Below, one piece after another: positions 27,244 through 35,186 of a stretch of DNA of 64,000 bases. The DNA comes from Flavobacteriaceae bacterium. GTDB lineage: Bacteria; Bacteroidota; Bacteroidia; Flavobacteriales; Flavobacteriaceae. Under the pieces are notes generated by a model. The model had not been told where the DNA came from, searched no databases, and was given only the letters and a program-made list of their open reading frames with translations. The position numbers were made by a program, and so were the translations under genes. How positions within the stretch are numbered: position 1 is the stretch's first letter; each line of letters opens with the position of its first letter. The stretch spans positions 1 through 64,000 of the forward strand of contig CANKZI010000014.1 of assembly GCA_947488595.1 (NCBI GenBank), given 5' to 3'.

Positions 27244-27276
27244 AAAAGCTACTTTCACACGAAAGTAGCTTTTTTA
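27244..27276 (+). terminator. Terminator after the ribosomal operon
   Basis: AAAAGCTACTTTC and GAAAGTAGCTTTT form a perfect 13-bp stem with a 4-base loop and a T-run. Confidence 0.92.
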
Positions 27277-27288
27277 TTTTTATATTTG

Positions 27289-27430
27289 TAGCACTTCCGG
27301 CTATGCGCTGCAAGTCCTCGCTTTTACGTTGGTGTTTTATAAAATTTGCGTTGGCTTCCGTTGGTCGCCACGCCAATCTTTAAAACACACATCGTTAAAT
27401 CTTTGGGCTTTCCGCTGCTATCCGGGCTGA
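27289..27430 (+). repeat. Hairpin-bearing intergenic repeat, copy C
   Basis: The left block GCACTTCCGGCTATGCGCTG leads to CAAGTCCTCGC. A long imperfect inverted repeat follows, with arms at about 27326-27354 and 27367-27395 (ACGTTGGTGTTTTA against TAAAACACACATCGT at the base). The right block is GGGCTTTCCGCTGCTATCCG. It shares CTTTCCG with copies A and B, but the blocks are arranged differently. It separates the DUF4295 terminator from ftsY. Confidence 0.65.
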
Positions 27431-27525
27431 ATGAGACAATTGACAATTTGAAAGTCAGCAAAAAAAAATTCTGCTTTCACGTTTGCTAATTTTCTAATTT
27501 CTAATTTTCAAATTATCTAATTACA

Positions 27526-28506
27526 ATGAGCTTTTTCAAACGTATATTCTCTTCCGAAAAAAAGGATCCGAGCTTCAGCGAACAAGCGAAGCAAACTTTA
27601 GACAAAGGTCTAGAAAAATCAAAAACAAGTTTCTTTTCCAAGTTAACCAAGGCGGTTGCCGGAAAGTCAAAAGTTGATGATGAAGTTTTAGATAATCTCG
27701 AAGAAATTCTTGTTGCGTCTGATGTTGGCGTTGCTACTACACTAAAAATAATCAAACGCATCGAACAACGCGTTGCCGATGATAAATATTTAGGAACCGA
27801 CGAGCTCAATCAAATCCTTCGCGATGAAATATCGGGATTGCTATCTGAAACCAATCTTGGCGAGGCAACCGAATTTATAATTCCAAATACAACAAAGCCT
27901 TACGTCTTAATGGTTGTTGGTGTTAACGGTGTTGGAAAAACCACAACTATTGGAAAACTCGCCAACCAACTCAAAAAATCAGGCTACAGTGTAGTGCTTG
28001 GCGCTGCAGATACTTTTCGTGCAGCAGCCATCGACCAACTACAAATTTGGGCGGATCGTGTTGATGTTCCATTAGTAAAACAACAAATGGGTAGTGATCC
28101 AGCTTCGGTCGCTTTTGATACTTTGCAATCTGCAGTAGCACAAAATGCCGATGTAGTAATAATTGATACTGCAGGACGTTTGCACAATAAAGTAAACCTA
28201 ATGAATGAATTGACAAAAGTAAAACGCGTCATGCAAAAAGTGGTAGCCGATGCGCCACATGACGTACTTTTGGTCCTTGACGGTTCAACTGGACAAAATG
28301 CTTTTGAACAAGCCAAGCAATTTACTGCTGCTACCGAAGTGACCTCATTGGCTGTAACCAAACTCGACGGTACCGCAAAAGGTGGTGTTGTAATTGGTAT
28401 TTCAGATCAATTTCAAATTCCAGTAAAATATATTGGCGTAGGCGAGGGCATCGAAGATTTACAGGTTTTTAATAAATATGAATTTGTAGATTCGTTTTTT
28501 AAATAG
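27526..28506 (+). CDS. ftsY: Signal recognition particle receptor FtsY
   Basis: This 326-residue GTPase docks ribosome-SRP complexes at the membrane. The short N-terminal charged part and the N domain precede GVNGVGKTT at residues 132-140. ADTFRAAAIDQL, DTAGRLHN, TKLDGTAKGG and the closing GVGEGIEDL motif follow. It lacks a long acidic A domain, as is usual here. Confidence 0.97.
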   Translation: MSFFKRIFSSEKKDPSFSEQAKQTLDKGLEKSKTSFFSKLTKAVAGKSKVDDEVLDNLEEILVASDVGVATTLKIIKRIEQRVADDKYLGTDELNQILRDEISGLLSETNLGEATEFIIPNTTKPYVLMVVGVNGVGKTTTIGKLANQLKKSGYSVVLGAADTFRAAAIDQLQIWADRVDVPLVKQQMGSDPASVAFDTLQSAVAQNADVVIIDTAGRLHNKVNLMNELTKVKRVMQKVVADAPHDVLLVLDGSTGQNAFEQAKQFTAATEVTSLAVTKLDGTAKGGVVIGISDQFQIPVKYIGVGEGIEDLQVFNKYEFVDSFFK

Positions 28507-28524
28507 ACTTTATTGCGATATTGA

Positions 28525-29595
28525 CTATTGGTACAATGCACTAATCTTTTCCCATAGAACTTCATCAAAATCAGAAAGCGCTAAATTGACATCATCGGCA
28601 GCATCGCCCATGCGTACAATTACCATTTTTTTACTCGGTACAATATAGATTTTCTGATCATTTTTGCCCAAAGCCATAAACATATCGTTAGGCGCAGTGG
28701 GAATAATGCTTCCAGGAAATTCTAATTGACTTTGTGGTAAATGATAACTCGTCTTTCCATTGAGCCACCACAAATAACCATAACCAAGATTGATGTTTTG
28801 CGAAATGTTTGTAGCGGTTGTGCAATAATTCTTGTTGACAATAGTAGTCGAATTCCATTTTCCTTTGTTGAGCATCAGCAAACCAAAACGCGCCATGCTT
28901 CGGGTATTGCTCCAATAAACACTCAAATCTTCACCGCTTGTTAACCAAGTACCAGTCATTCCGATTTTGTCGCGCAACTGACTATTAAAATAATTTCCCC
29001 AAGTTTGATTGGTTGCGGTAGCTACAATATCTTGTAATTTTACATACACATTGTGATACGCCCAACGCGAGCCTGAATCGGCTTTGTATTTTAAATTTGC
29101 TGGAGATACATCGTCGCCAAGTGCGTCATCAAGACCCGAAGTCATGGTCAACAAATGTTTACAAAGAATTAGATTTTCTTTATTTAAAGGTGCTGTAGTC
29201 CAACCTGTATTAAGATAATCAGACACCTTATTATTGGTATTTAAAAAACCTTGTTGTTCTGCAATTCCGGTCATTGTAGCAGTCAAAGTTTTTCCAGCGC
29301 TTGCCCAATACCAAGGTGTATTTACTTCGTGTCCGTTAAAATAATTTTCGAGAACGATACGACCATTAACTAAAATGATACAACTTTTAGTATTTTTTAA
29401 TTCAAGATAGTCCAACAATGGTTGCACAGCATTTTGATTCCATTCTAAATCTGCAATCGATTTTGTTTCCCAGCTTGAACTTCCGATAGGCGGGAAGTAC
29501 ATGTTTTCTGCAGGTATTGGAGTTGTATTGTTGTTGTTATCCGCACTATCGCAAGATAATACAACCAAGATTATAAGAGAAAAAATTATTTTCAT
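28525..29595 (-). CDS. Serine hydrolase lipoprotein, beta-lactamase class C family
   Basis: This 356-residue protein has a lipobox signal ending VLSC at residue 15, followed by an acidic and Asn-rich tether. The nucleophile motif SAGK is at 99-102 in WYWASAGKT, and the tyrosine motif YHN is at 180-182. The third motif near the C-terminus is less clear. These are the SxxK and YxN motifs of penicillin-binding proteins and esterases in family S12. It is probably an outer-membrane-anchored peptidase, amidase or esterase; activity on beta-lactams should not be assumed. Confidence 0.87.
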   Translation of the reverse strand: MKIIFSLIILVVLSCDSADNNNNTTPIPAENMYFPPIGSSSWETKSIADLEWNQNAVQPLLDYLELKNTKSCIILVNGRIVLENYFNGHEVNTPWYWASAGKTLTATMTGIAEQQGFLNTNNKVSDYLNTGWTTAPLNKENLILCKHLLTMTSGLDDALGDDVSPANLKYKADSGSRWAYHNVYVKLQDIVATATNQTWGNYFNSQLRDKIGMTGTWLTSGEDLSVYWSNTRSMARFGLLMLNKGKWNSTTIVNKNYCTTATNISQNINLGYGYLWWLNGKTSYHLPQSQLEFPGSIIPTAPNDMFMALGKNDQKIYIVPSKKMVIVRMGDAADDVNLALSDFDEVLWEKISALYQ

Positions 29596-29688
29596 GGCAC
29601 ATTTTACTTTCTGACAATAAAATTACAAAATAGTTTAACGTACAAATTTTTTTATCGTTGATTTTTGAAGTAACTTTATTTTTTTTAA

Positions 29689-30117
29689 ATGGACAAAATG
29701 AAAAAGTCAATTGTATTTATTTTTGTAGCGTTATTAATGGTTTCATGTAAACAAGAAATAACCGAAAGTGACCTTTCTAAAATTAATGGATATTGGGAAA
29801 TCGAAAAAGTAATTTTATCGGACGGAGAAGCAAAAGCATATAAAATCAATGAGACTATTGATTATTTTCAGATACAAGATAAAGATGGTTTCCGAAAAAA
29901 AGTAATGCCTCAATTGGATGGCACTTATTTGGTGAACAACCAAAAACAGATAATAGAGATTTCTCAAAAAGAAGGTATTTTTTTTATGAATTACACCACA
30001 CCTTTTGGTAAATGGCAAGAAGAGATTATCGAAATTACATCTGATAAGTTGGTGTTTAAGAACCAACAAAATTTAGAATACCATTACAAAAAACCAATTC
30101 CTTTTTCGATAAAATAA
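29689..30117 (+). CDS. Small lipoprotein, lipocalin-like
   Basis: This 142-residue protein has a lipobox VSC near residue 20, followed by KQEI. NGYWEIEKV near residue 34 and the alternating beta pattern after it resemble small lipocalin-like Bacteroidota lipoproteins. Two in-frame ATGs (29689 and 29698) are possible. It overlaps the DUF721 gene by one base. Confidence 0.78.
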   Translation: MDKMKKSIVFIFVALLMVSCKQEITESDLSKINGYWEIEKVILSDGEAKAYKINETIDYFQIQDKDGFRKKVMPQLDGTYLVNNQKQIIEISQKEGIFFMNYTTPFGKWQEEIIEITSDKLVFKNQQNLEYHYKKPIPFSIK

Positions 30118-30413
30118 TGGCAAAAAGAAGCAGCAACGAAAGCCCAATTGGTGATGTGCTTAAAGAAATTATCCAAATTAATAAATTACAACCTGGTATG
30201 GATCAAGTTTCGGTCAAAGAAGCTTGGAAAACCTTAATGGGAAACGGTGTTAACACTTATACCAGAAATGTGGTGCTAAAAGGTGGTACTTTGTATGTTG
30301 AATTGACCTCGGCAGTATTGCGAGAAGAATTAAGTTATGGCAAAGACAAAATTATCAAAATGATTAATGAAGAATTGCGTCGTGAAATTGTAAGGGAAGT
30401 GGTTTTAAGGTAA
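30117..30413 (+). CDS. DUF721 domain protein (DciA-like)
   Basis: This 98-residue protein has the DUF721 pattern: an N-terminal helix with IGDVLKEII, then W-x-x-L-M-G, and a strand region with GGTLYVELTSAVLREEL. DciA proteins of this family load the replicative helicase in many bacteria. Bacteroidota members are short like this one. Its ATG overlaps the lipoprotein stop by one base. Confidence 0.88.
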   Translation: MAKRSSNESPIGDVLKEIIQINKLQPGMDQVSVKEAWKTLMGNGVNTYTRNVVLKGGTLYVELTSAVLREELSYGKDKIIKMINEELRREIVREVVLR

Positions 30414-30435
30414 ATTTTGGTTACAAAAACAGACA

Positions 30436-30482
30436 AATAAAAAAGTCCAATTTCACATTTTGAAATTGGACTCTTTTATTTT
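30436..30482. terminator. Bidirectional terminator
   Basis: AGTCCAATTTCA and TGAAATTGGACT form a perfect stem with a 5-base loop, flanked by A- and T-runs. It lies between the DUF721 gene and the convergent ndk gene. Confidence 0.92.
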
Positions 30483-30512
30483 AGATAAGTTGATCAGCGA
30501 TTAATCGTTAGA

Positions 30513-30932
30513 CTAAAATTCTTCTCTTCCTGCAAAATGAAAAGCACTTTCTAGTGCTGCATTTTCGTCGCTGTCAGATCCGTGTACTGCATTTTCGCCA
30601 ATAGAAGTAGCGTAGGCTTTACGGATAGTTCCTTCGGCGGCATCAGCAGGGTTGGTTGCGCCAATTAAAGTTCTAAAATCTTCAACGGCATTTTCTTTTT
30701 CTAAAATAGCAGCAACAATTGGTCCGCGTGACATAAATGCAACCAATTCGCCATAAAAAGGTCGTGCGGCATGAACGGCATAAAAGGCCTGTGCATCGGC
30801 AACTGTAAGTTGTGTTAGTTTTAAAGAAACGATTTTGAAACCAGCATTGGTAATCATTGCTAAAATGTTTCCGATGTGTCCGTTAGCGACGCCATCAGGT
30901 TTAATCATGGTAAATGTTCTATTTGTTGCCAT
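30513..30932 (-). CDS. ndk: Nucleoside diphosphate kinase
   Basis: This 139-residue enzyme exchanges phosphates between nucleoside di- and triphosphates. [10 protein letters not shown] opens the chain, and NAVHGSDS carries the phosphorylated His117. The length is typical. On the minus strand a TACTTTTG at 30979-30986 suits its -7 element. Confidence 0.97.
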   Translation of the reverse strand: MATNRTFTMIKPDGVANGHIGNILAMITNAGFKIVSLKLTQLTVADAQAFYAVHAARPFYGELVAFMSRGPIVAAILEKENAVEDFRTLIGATNPADAAEGTIRKAYATSIGENAVHGSDSDENAALESAFHFAGREEF

Positions 30933-31288
30933 AGTTTTTTTATTTAACTTCGTTCAGCTAGGATTCTTCCTAAATTGCTGCAAAAGTAGGTTTTTATTAT
31001 CATATTCTAAAATTGATTTTAAAATGGTAACAATAATATTTAATATGTTTTGAAAATCAATTACATTTAAAAATGAACGCACATTTTTAAACGTTCTAAT
31101 TTGTAAAAATGTTTTCTTACTTAGGTCCTACTTGAATCCTGTTTTTACTAAAAATAGTTTTTATCTAAATATAGTTCAATTTGAATACGGTACTTTATAA
31201 ATACAAAATATATTAAGTTATTTAGTAATAAAGATTGCATTTTTTTGAAGTCCTAATAGGAACAACAATGGATTATAACTCTTTAAAG
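30933..31288. other. Intergenic region between ndk and bshC
   Basis: Apart from the ndk leader and its likely -7 element (30979-30986, minus strand), I see only AT-rich DNA. No small gene or strong hairpin is evident. Confidence 0.45.
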
Positions 31289-32890
31289 TTAAAAAGTCAA
31301 AATGGTAAATTGATGATTCAAAGGGTTTTGGCTTTCAAACAATTTTTCGATAAAAAAATCACCGTTTTCTAAATAAAATTCCGAAAAATTTATTTGTCGT
31401 TCTTGCAAACTTCTATTAGGAAACAATTCATTTTGCAATGTAGCGATTCGGTTCAATTGTTCTGAATGTTTGCGTTTTTGTGCTTTTAAAAGTCGTTTTT
31501 CTAAATTGTCCAGACCATTTATTTGCTTTTTTTCTTGTGCCTTGACAGCGCCTAAAAATGAAGCATCTGTTTGTTTTGCGATCGCATGCAAATCTTCAAA
31601 TTGTTTTTTCAGATTTGTTTTTTGTTTGCTAAGATCAATCGGAAATTCGGATTGTTTTTTTATGGTTTGGTTCAGTAAATCAGTTTGCTTTAAAAACAAA
31701 TCTTTCCAATTCAAATCCAATTGAACTGCTTTTTTGGCTTGTTTTTCAGTAGCCAATACAACCGAATTTCGTAATAAAAGTACCGGAAAAGTAACATTGC
31801 ATTTTTCAAAGTAAGACTTCAATTCTAACCAATAAGCAATTTCGCCGCCTCCGCCAATATAACATAAATTAGGAAGTAGGAATTCTTGATATAATGGGCG
31901 CATGATCACATTGGGACTGAATTTTTCGGGATGATTTTCTAATTCCGTAATTATTTCAGAAGGTGAAAAACTAATTTTGGTATTGTTGATTTTGAAAACC
32001 TCATTTTCAAAAACAATGCGTTCTCTAGCGTCATTTTCGATATAAAAAAGATTGACTTCACGAGGATTGACTTGAATTGGATATTCTTTAAGATGTTCAA
32101 TCGTTTTTGAAACCTCTTTAAAAGCGGTTTGTTGCAATAATTCATCTTTAAAAAATGGAATAAACTGTTTTTTCAGTTCCGAATTATCAGCATCAATAAT
32201 GACTAAACCATATTTTCCGAAAAGAGAATTGGCCAAAAATCGGGTGGCATCTGCTAGATTATTGTGATTGAGATACGCGTCTTTAAATAGTTTTTTGATG
32301 ATTTGCGCATTGGTTCCGTCGCCCAGTTCTTTCGAGAAAACTTTAAAAACATCCGACAATCCTTCGGTTGATAAACGCCCAACTGGTCCAAAACTTTCTT
32401 TGTTCCATCTGATTTTTTTTCCTTTAAAATTAAAATAATTGATTTCTTCAAAATCGTGATCTTCGGTCGCCATCCAATAAATAGGAACAAAATTATACTC
32501 TGGATATTTGACTTTCAACTGCTTTGTTAAATTAATGGTCGTAATTATTTTATACAAAAAATACAAAGGACCAGAAAATAAATTCAATTGGTGACCTGTG
32601 GTGATGGTATAGGTTTTGGAGTCTTTTAACTTCTGAATATTCTTATTTGTTATTTCAGAAGTAGCAATATTTTGATATTGTTTTTGTAAAACAGCAACCA
32701 AAGTTGCTCTTTTTTGATTCTCAATTTTATTAAAATTTATATCTTTTTCTTTTATTTGATTTTCAAAATTCTCTAGTGCTGGAAATCGATTGTAAAGTGG
32801 TTTTAGATTTGATTTTTGGTCTAAATAATCAACCATTAAAGGACTGAAGTAGCCAGAATTTTGATAAGAAATCGTACAGTCGGTTGGCAT
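31289..32890 (-). CDS. bshC: BshC, bacillithiol biosynthesis cysteine-adding enzyme
   Basis: This 533-residue protein matches the BshC family, which adds cysteine to glucosaminyl-malate in the last step of bacillithiol synthesis. TTGHQLNLFSGPLYFLYKI near residue 100, WMATEDHDFEEINYF near residue 140 and YIGGGGEIAYWLELK near residue 345 are its conserved blocks. A coiled coil lies near residues 430-490. BshA and BshB are not in the window. Confidence 0.95.
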   Translation of the reverse strand: MPTDCTISYQNSGYFSPLMVDYLDQKSNLKPLYNRFPALENFENQIKEKDINFNKIENQKRATLVAVLQKQYQNIATSEITNKNIQKLKDSKTYTITTGHQLNLFSGPLYFLYKIITTINLTKQLKVKYPEYNFVPIYWMATEDHDFEEINYFNFKGKKIRWNKESFGPVGRLSTEGLSDVFKVFSKELGDGTNAQIIKKLFKDAYLNHNNLADATRFLANSLFGKYGLVIIDADNSELKKQFIPFFKDELLQQTAFKEVSKTIEHLKEYPIQVNPREVNLFYIENDARERIVFENEVFKINNTKISFSPSEIITELENHPEKFSPNVIMRPLYQEFLLPNLCYIGGGGEIAYWLELKSYFEKCNVTFPVLLLRNSVVLATEKQAKKAVQLDLNWKDLFLKQTDLLNQTIKKQSEFPIDLSKQKTNLKKQFEDLHAIAKQTDASFLGAVKAQEKKQINGLDNLEKRLLKAQKRKHSEQLNRIATLQNELFPNRSLQERQINFSEFYLENGDFFIEKLFESQNPLNHQFTILTF

Positions 32891-32963
32891 AATTTTAATT
32901 TTGGTAAAATTAACAATAATTAATTACCAGCTTCGAGGTTTAACAATCCATTATCAAATTGAC

Positions 32964-34598
32964 TTAATCTGATATAACAGTATTTCCCGCATCAATCAAA
33001 GCTTGTTTGTCTATAATTCCTTGCCCAGTGGGTGGCGCTGGTGGATTTTGGTTTTGTAAAACAATATATTTTCCTGTCGACGGTGATGCGTTGAGCAATT
33101 TATTCAATAAATAGTTGATGGATGCACTTGGTAGCGCACAATTTGCAAATTGAAGAACAGTCGAGCCAGGGACTACATTAATTTGATTCAAAACAGGAAA
33201 ATCAATTTGATTTAATTGGGCATTGGTATCAATTAAAATTTGACTTGCACTTGTCATGGCAGGAAAATAGATATTTGTTAAAACAGGATTTTGAACAACA
33301 TACATTACACCAGTGGTAGTTAATGATGGAAATGTTAGTTGCGTTATGGCGGTCCGGGATATTGATAAACTGTTAGAATTGGAAAACAATGGCAAATCAA
33401 GTGAAATCAAATTATCACAGGATATATTAAAATTACCGGTACTATATGAAGGCAAAGACAAATCTGTTAATACATTTGAACTAATTGTAAGATCGCCAGT
33501 TGTAAAAGCATTCAAATTAAGAGTTGCAAGTTCTTCGGCATTCATTGAAATGGTACCATCTAAAAGATTACTTAAATTAGCAGTCGTTAATGTTTTTACA
33601 ATGAATTCCAAATAAGTGGCGTGAACAAGTGAATTTAGCGAAAGTGAAGTCAAGGCATCAGCGGAGATTTGAATATTAAAGCATTGTGTCAAGTTACCAA
33701 GATTGATGCTCGTCAAAACTTCATTTTCCAAAAAGCTCAAACTTCCATTGGAAATTGAAAGTTGAGGAAAAGCCACAGTGCTTAAAGAGGCATTCTTATA
33801 AATGCCAATCGAACTTGAATTCCTCGTTTTTGTTAAATTTGGAAATGTAATGTTGGTCAAAAGTGGATTATTATTGATGACTAATTCTTTTGAAACAAAA
33901 CCATATGTAGGAAAATCAATAGAAGTTAAAACTGGATTTACTGCAATGATACATTCATTATAAATCGATTTTAGTTGTGGTAAAGACAACGAAATTAAAG
34001 CCTCATTTTCAGTAACTTTCAATTCTAGTAATTTCTTAAACATGCTTAAATCGACTGTTGTCAAAACTGTTGTATTGTCGATTATTAAGTTCTCGGTATT
34101 ATTACCAAATTCGGCGGAGATTTGCGCAGCTGCTTCACTATCAGTGATGTCTCCTGTCAAAATTATTGTTGATTTGCCTGGATTGGAACTACTTCCTGAA
34201 TACAATGCATAAGGTACACTTAAGAGTTGTCCAACACCAGAAATGGTATAATTGGTGCCACCGTTTGGATCGGTTTCGGTTTTTAGATAATAAATTCCAG
34301 AAGCCCAATTGATGCCAGAAAACGTTCCTGTAATGGGTATTCCTCCACCAATTTCAATACTCAAAAGTCCATTTTCGTTGGTCGAATTGGTTTGTGATTC
34401 TTCATAAACAACAGTGCCATTTTCAGCATCTTTTAGTACGCTAATTTTTACGCCAATTGTAGCGTTTACTGCCAATTCTCCATCTGCATTTCTTACCACC
34501 GATTGGTAACTCATTTTTTGAGGAATTTGTCCAAATGCAACTGAAAAGCAAATAAAAAACAAAGAAATTGTAGCAATTGTATTTTTAAAATGATTCAT
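32964..34598 (-). CDS. Secreted solenoid-repeat protein with MSYQ-type N-terminal domain
   Basis: This 544-residue protein has a signal peptide ending FGQ near residue 24. IPQKMSYQSVVRNADGELA starts an N-terminal beta domain (about 25-135) that recurs on many Bacteroidota surface proteins. Residues 145-500 form irregular repeats with leucine-rich or BspA-like character (SLPQL, ITFPNL, LSLPSY). There is no T9SS sorting domain at its end. It begins one base after the stop of the short sorting-domain gene upstream, so the two are translationally coupled. Its function is unknown; a surface adhesin or scaffold is an inference. Confidence 0.82.
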   Translation of the reverse strand: MNHFKNTIATISLFFICFSVAFGQIPQKMSYQSVVRNADGELAVNATIGVKISVLKDAENGTVVYEESQTNSTNENGLLSIEIGGGIPITGTFSGINWASGIYYLKTETDPNGGTNYTISGVGQLLSVPYALYSGSSSNPGKSTIILTGDITDSEAAAQISAEFGNNTENLIIDNTTVLTTVDLSMFKKLLELKVTENEALISLSLPQLKSIYNECIIAVNPVLTSIDFPTYGFVSKELVINNNPLLTNITFPNLTKTRNSSSIGIYKNASLSTVAFPQLSISNGSLSFLENEVLTSINLGNLTQCFNIQISADALTSLSLNSLVHATYLEFIVKTLTTANLSNLLDGTISMNAEELATLNLNAFTTGDLTISSNVLTDLSLPSYSTGNFNISCDNLISLDLPLFSNSNSLSISRTAITQLTFPSLTTTGVMYVVQNPVLTNIYFPAMTSASQILIDTNAQLNQIDFPVLNQINVVPGSTVLQFANCALPSASINYLLNKLLNASPSTGKYIVLQNQNPPAPPTGQGIIDKQALIDAGNTVISD

Positions 34599-34599
34599 C

Positions 34600-35079
34600 T
34601 TATTTTTTTATTATTTTGAAGCTTTTGACTTTTTTGTTTTGAACAGTAATTTGAAGCAAGTAGATGCCTTTACTGTAATTTCGCAAATCAACAGACGTTT
34701 CTAAATTTGAAATTTTTTCTATTTTAGAAAGTATTTTTCCGTTAATATCAAAAAGTTGGTAATTGAAATTATCTGTATTCTTACTTGTGATTTTTAGATT
34801 CGCAATACCAATTGTTGGATTGGGGAAAACCTTCATTTCCAAAGTAATATTTTCCAATGTTGATTTTCCCAAAGTAATGATTTCATAGGGTTGCTGCACG
34901 CCATCACTTACAAGATTGCCGTCTGGACTTTTATAAGAAATTTGTCCAACTGAATAACTTGAAGTACCGCCAACACCAGTAGCTTTTCCACCAGTTGCAA
35001 CTATACTTTTTTGAGCGTAAGTATATGAAAAGAGCAATAAAAAAATGAAGATAGAAAAATGCAATTGTAGTGTTTTCAT
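34600..35079 (-). CDS. Short T9SS type A sorting-domain protein
   Basis: This 159-residue protein has a signal peptide ending TYAQ. A small domain with GGKATGVGGTSSYSVGQISY follows, and the C-terminal 75 residues form a T9SS type A domain (KVFPNPTIGIANLKI, YSKGIYLLQI, KSFKIIKK). The start is ATG 35079; an earlier one at 35097 only adds residues before the signal. It has almost no cargo of its own and is coupled to the solenoid protein downstream. The likely role is export and anchoring of, or complex formation with, that partner. Confidence 0.88.
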   Translation of the reverse strand: MKTLQLHFSIFIFLLLFSYTYAQKSIVATGGKATGVGGTSSYSVGQISYKSPDGNLVSDGVQQPYEIITLGKSTLENITLEMKVFPNPTIGIANLKITSKNTDNFNYQLFDINGKILSKIEKISNLETSVDLRNYSKGIYLLQITVQNKKVKSFKIIKK

Positions 35080-35163
35080 ATTTTTTCTAAAAAGCAAACT
35101 TAATAAAAAATGTTCAATTTATTGGATTTTAAAAATTTAGAAACAACCCTCGTTATTTTGAAT

Positions 35164-35171
35164 TACTTTTG
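35164..35171 (+). promoter_or_regulatory. -7 element of the B12 radical SAM gene
   Basis: TACTTTTG matches TAnnTTTG and ends 15 bp before the TTG start at 35187. No distinct -33 element is seen. Confidence 0.5.
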
Positions 35172-35186
35172 TAGAAAATACTGCTT

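Noticed and set aside
28525..29595. Beta-lactamase resistance gene
   Set aside because: The SxxK and YxN motifs are shared by many esterases and peptidases; nothing points to activity on antibiotics.
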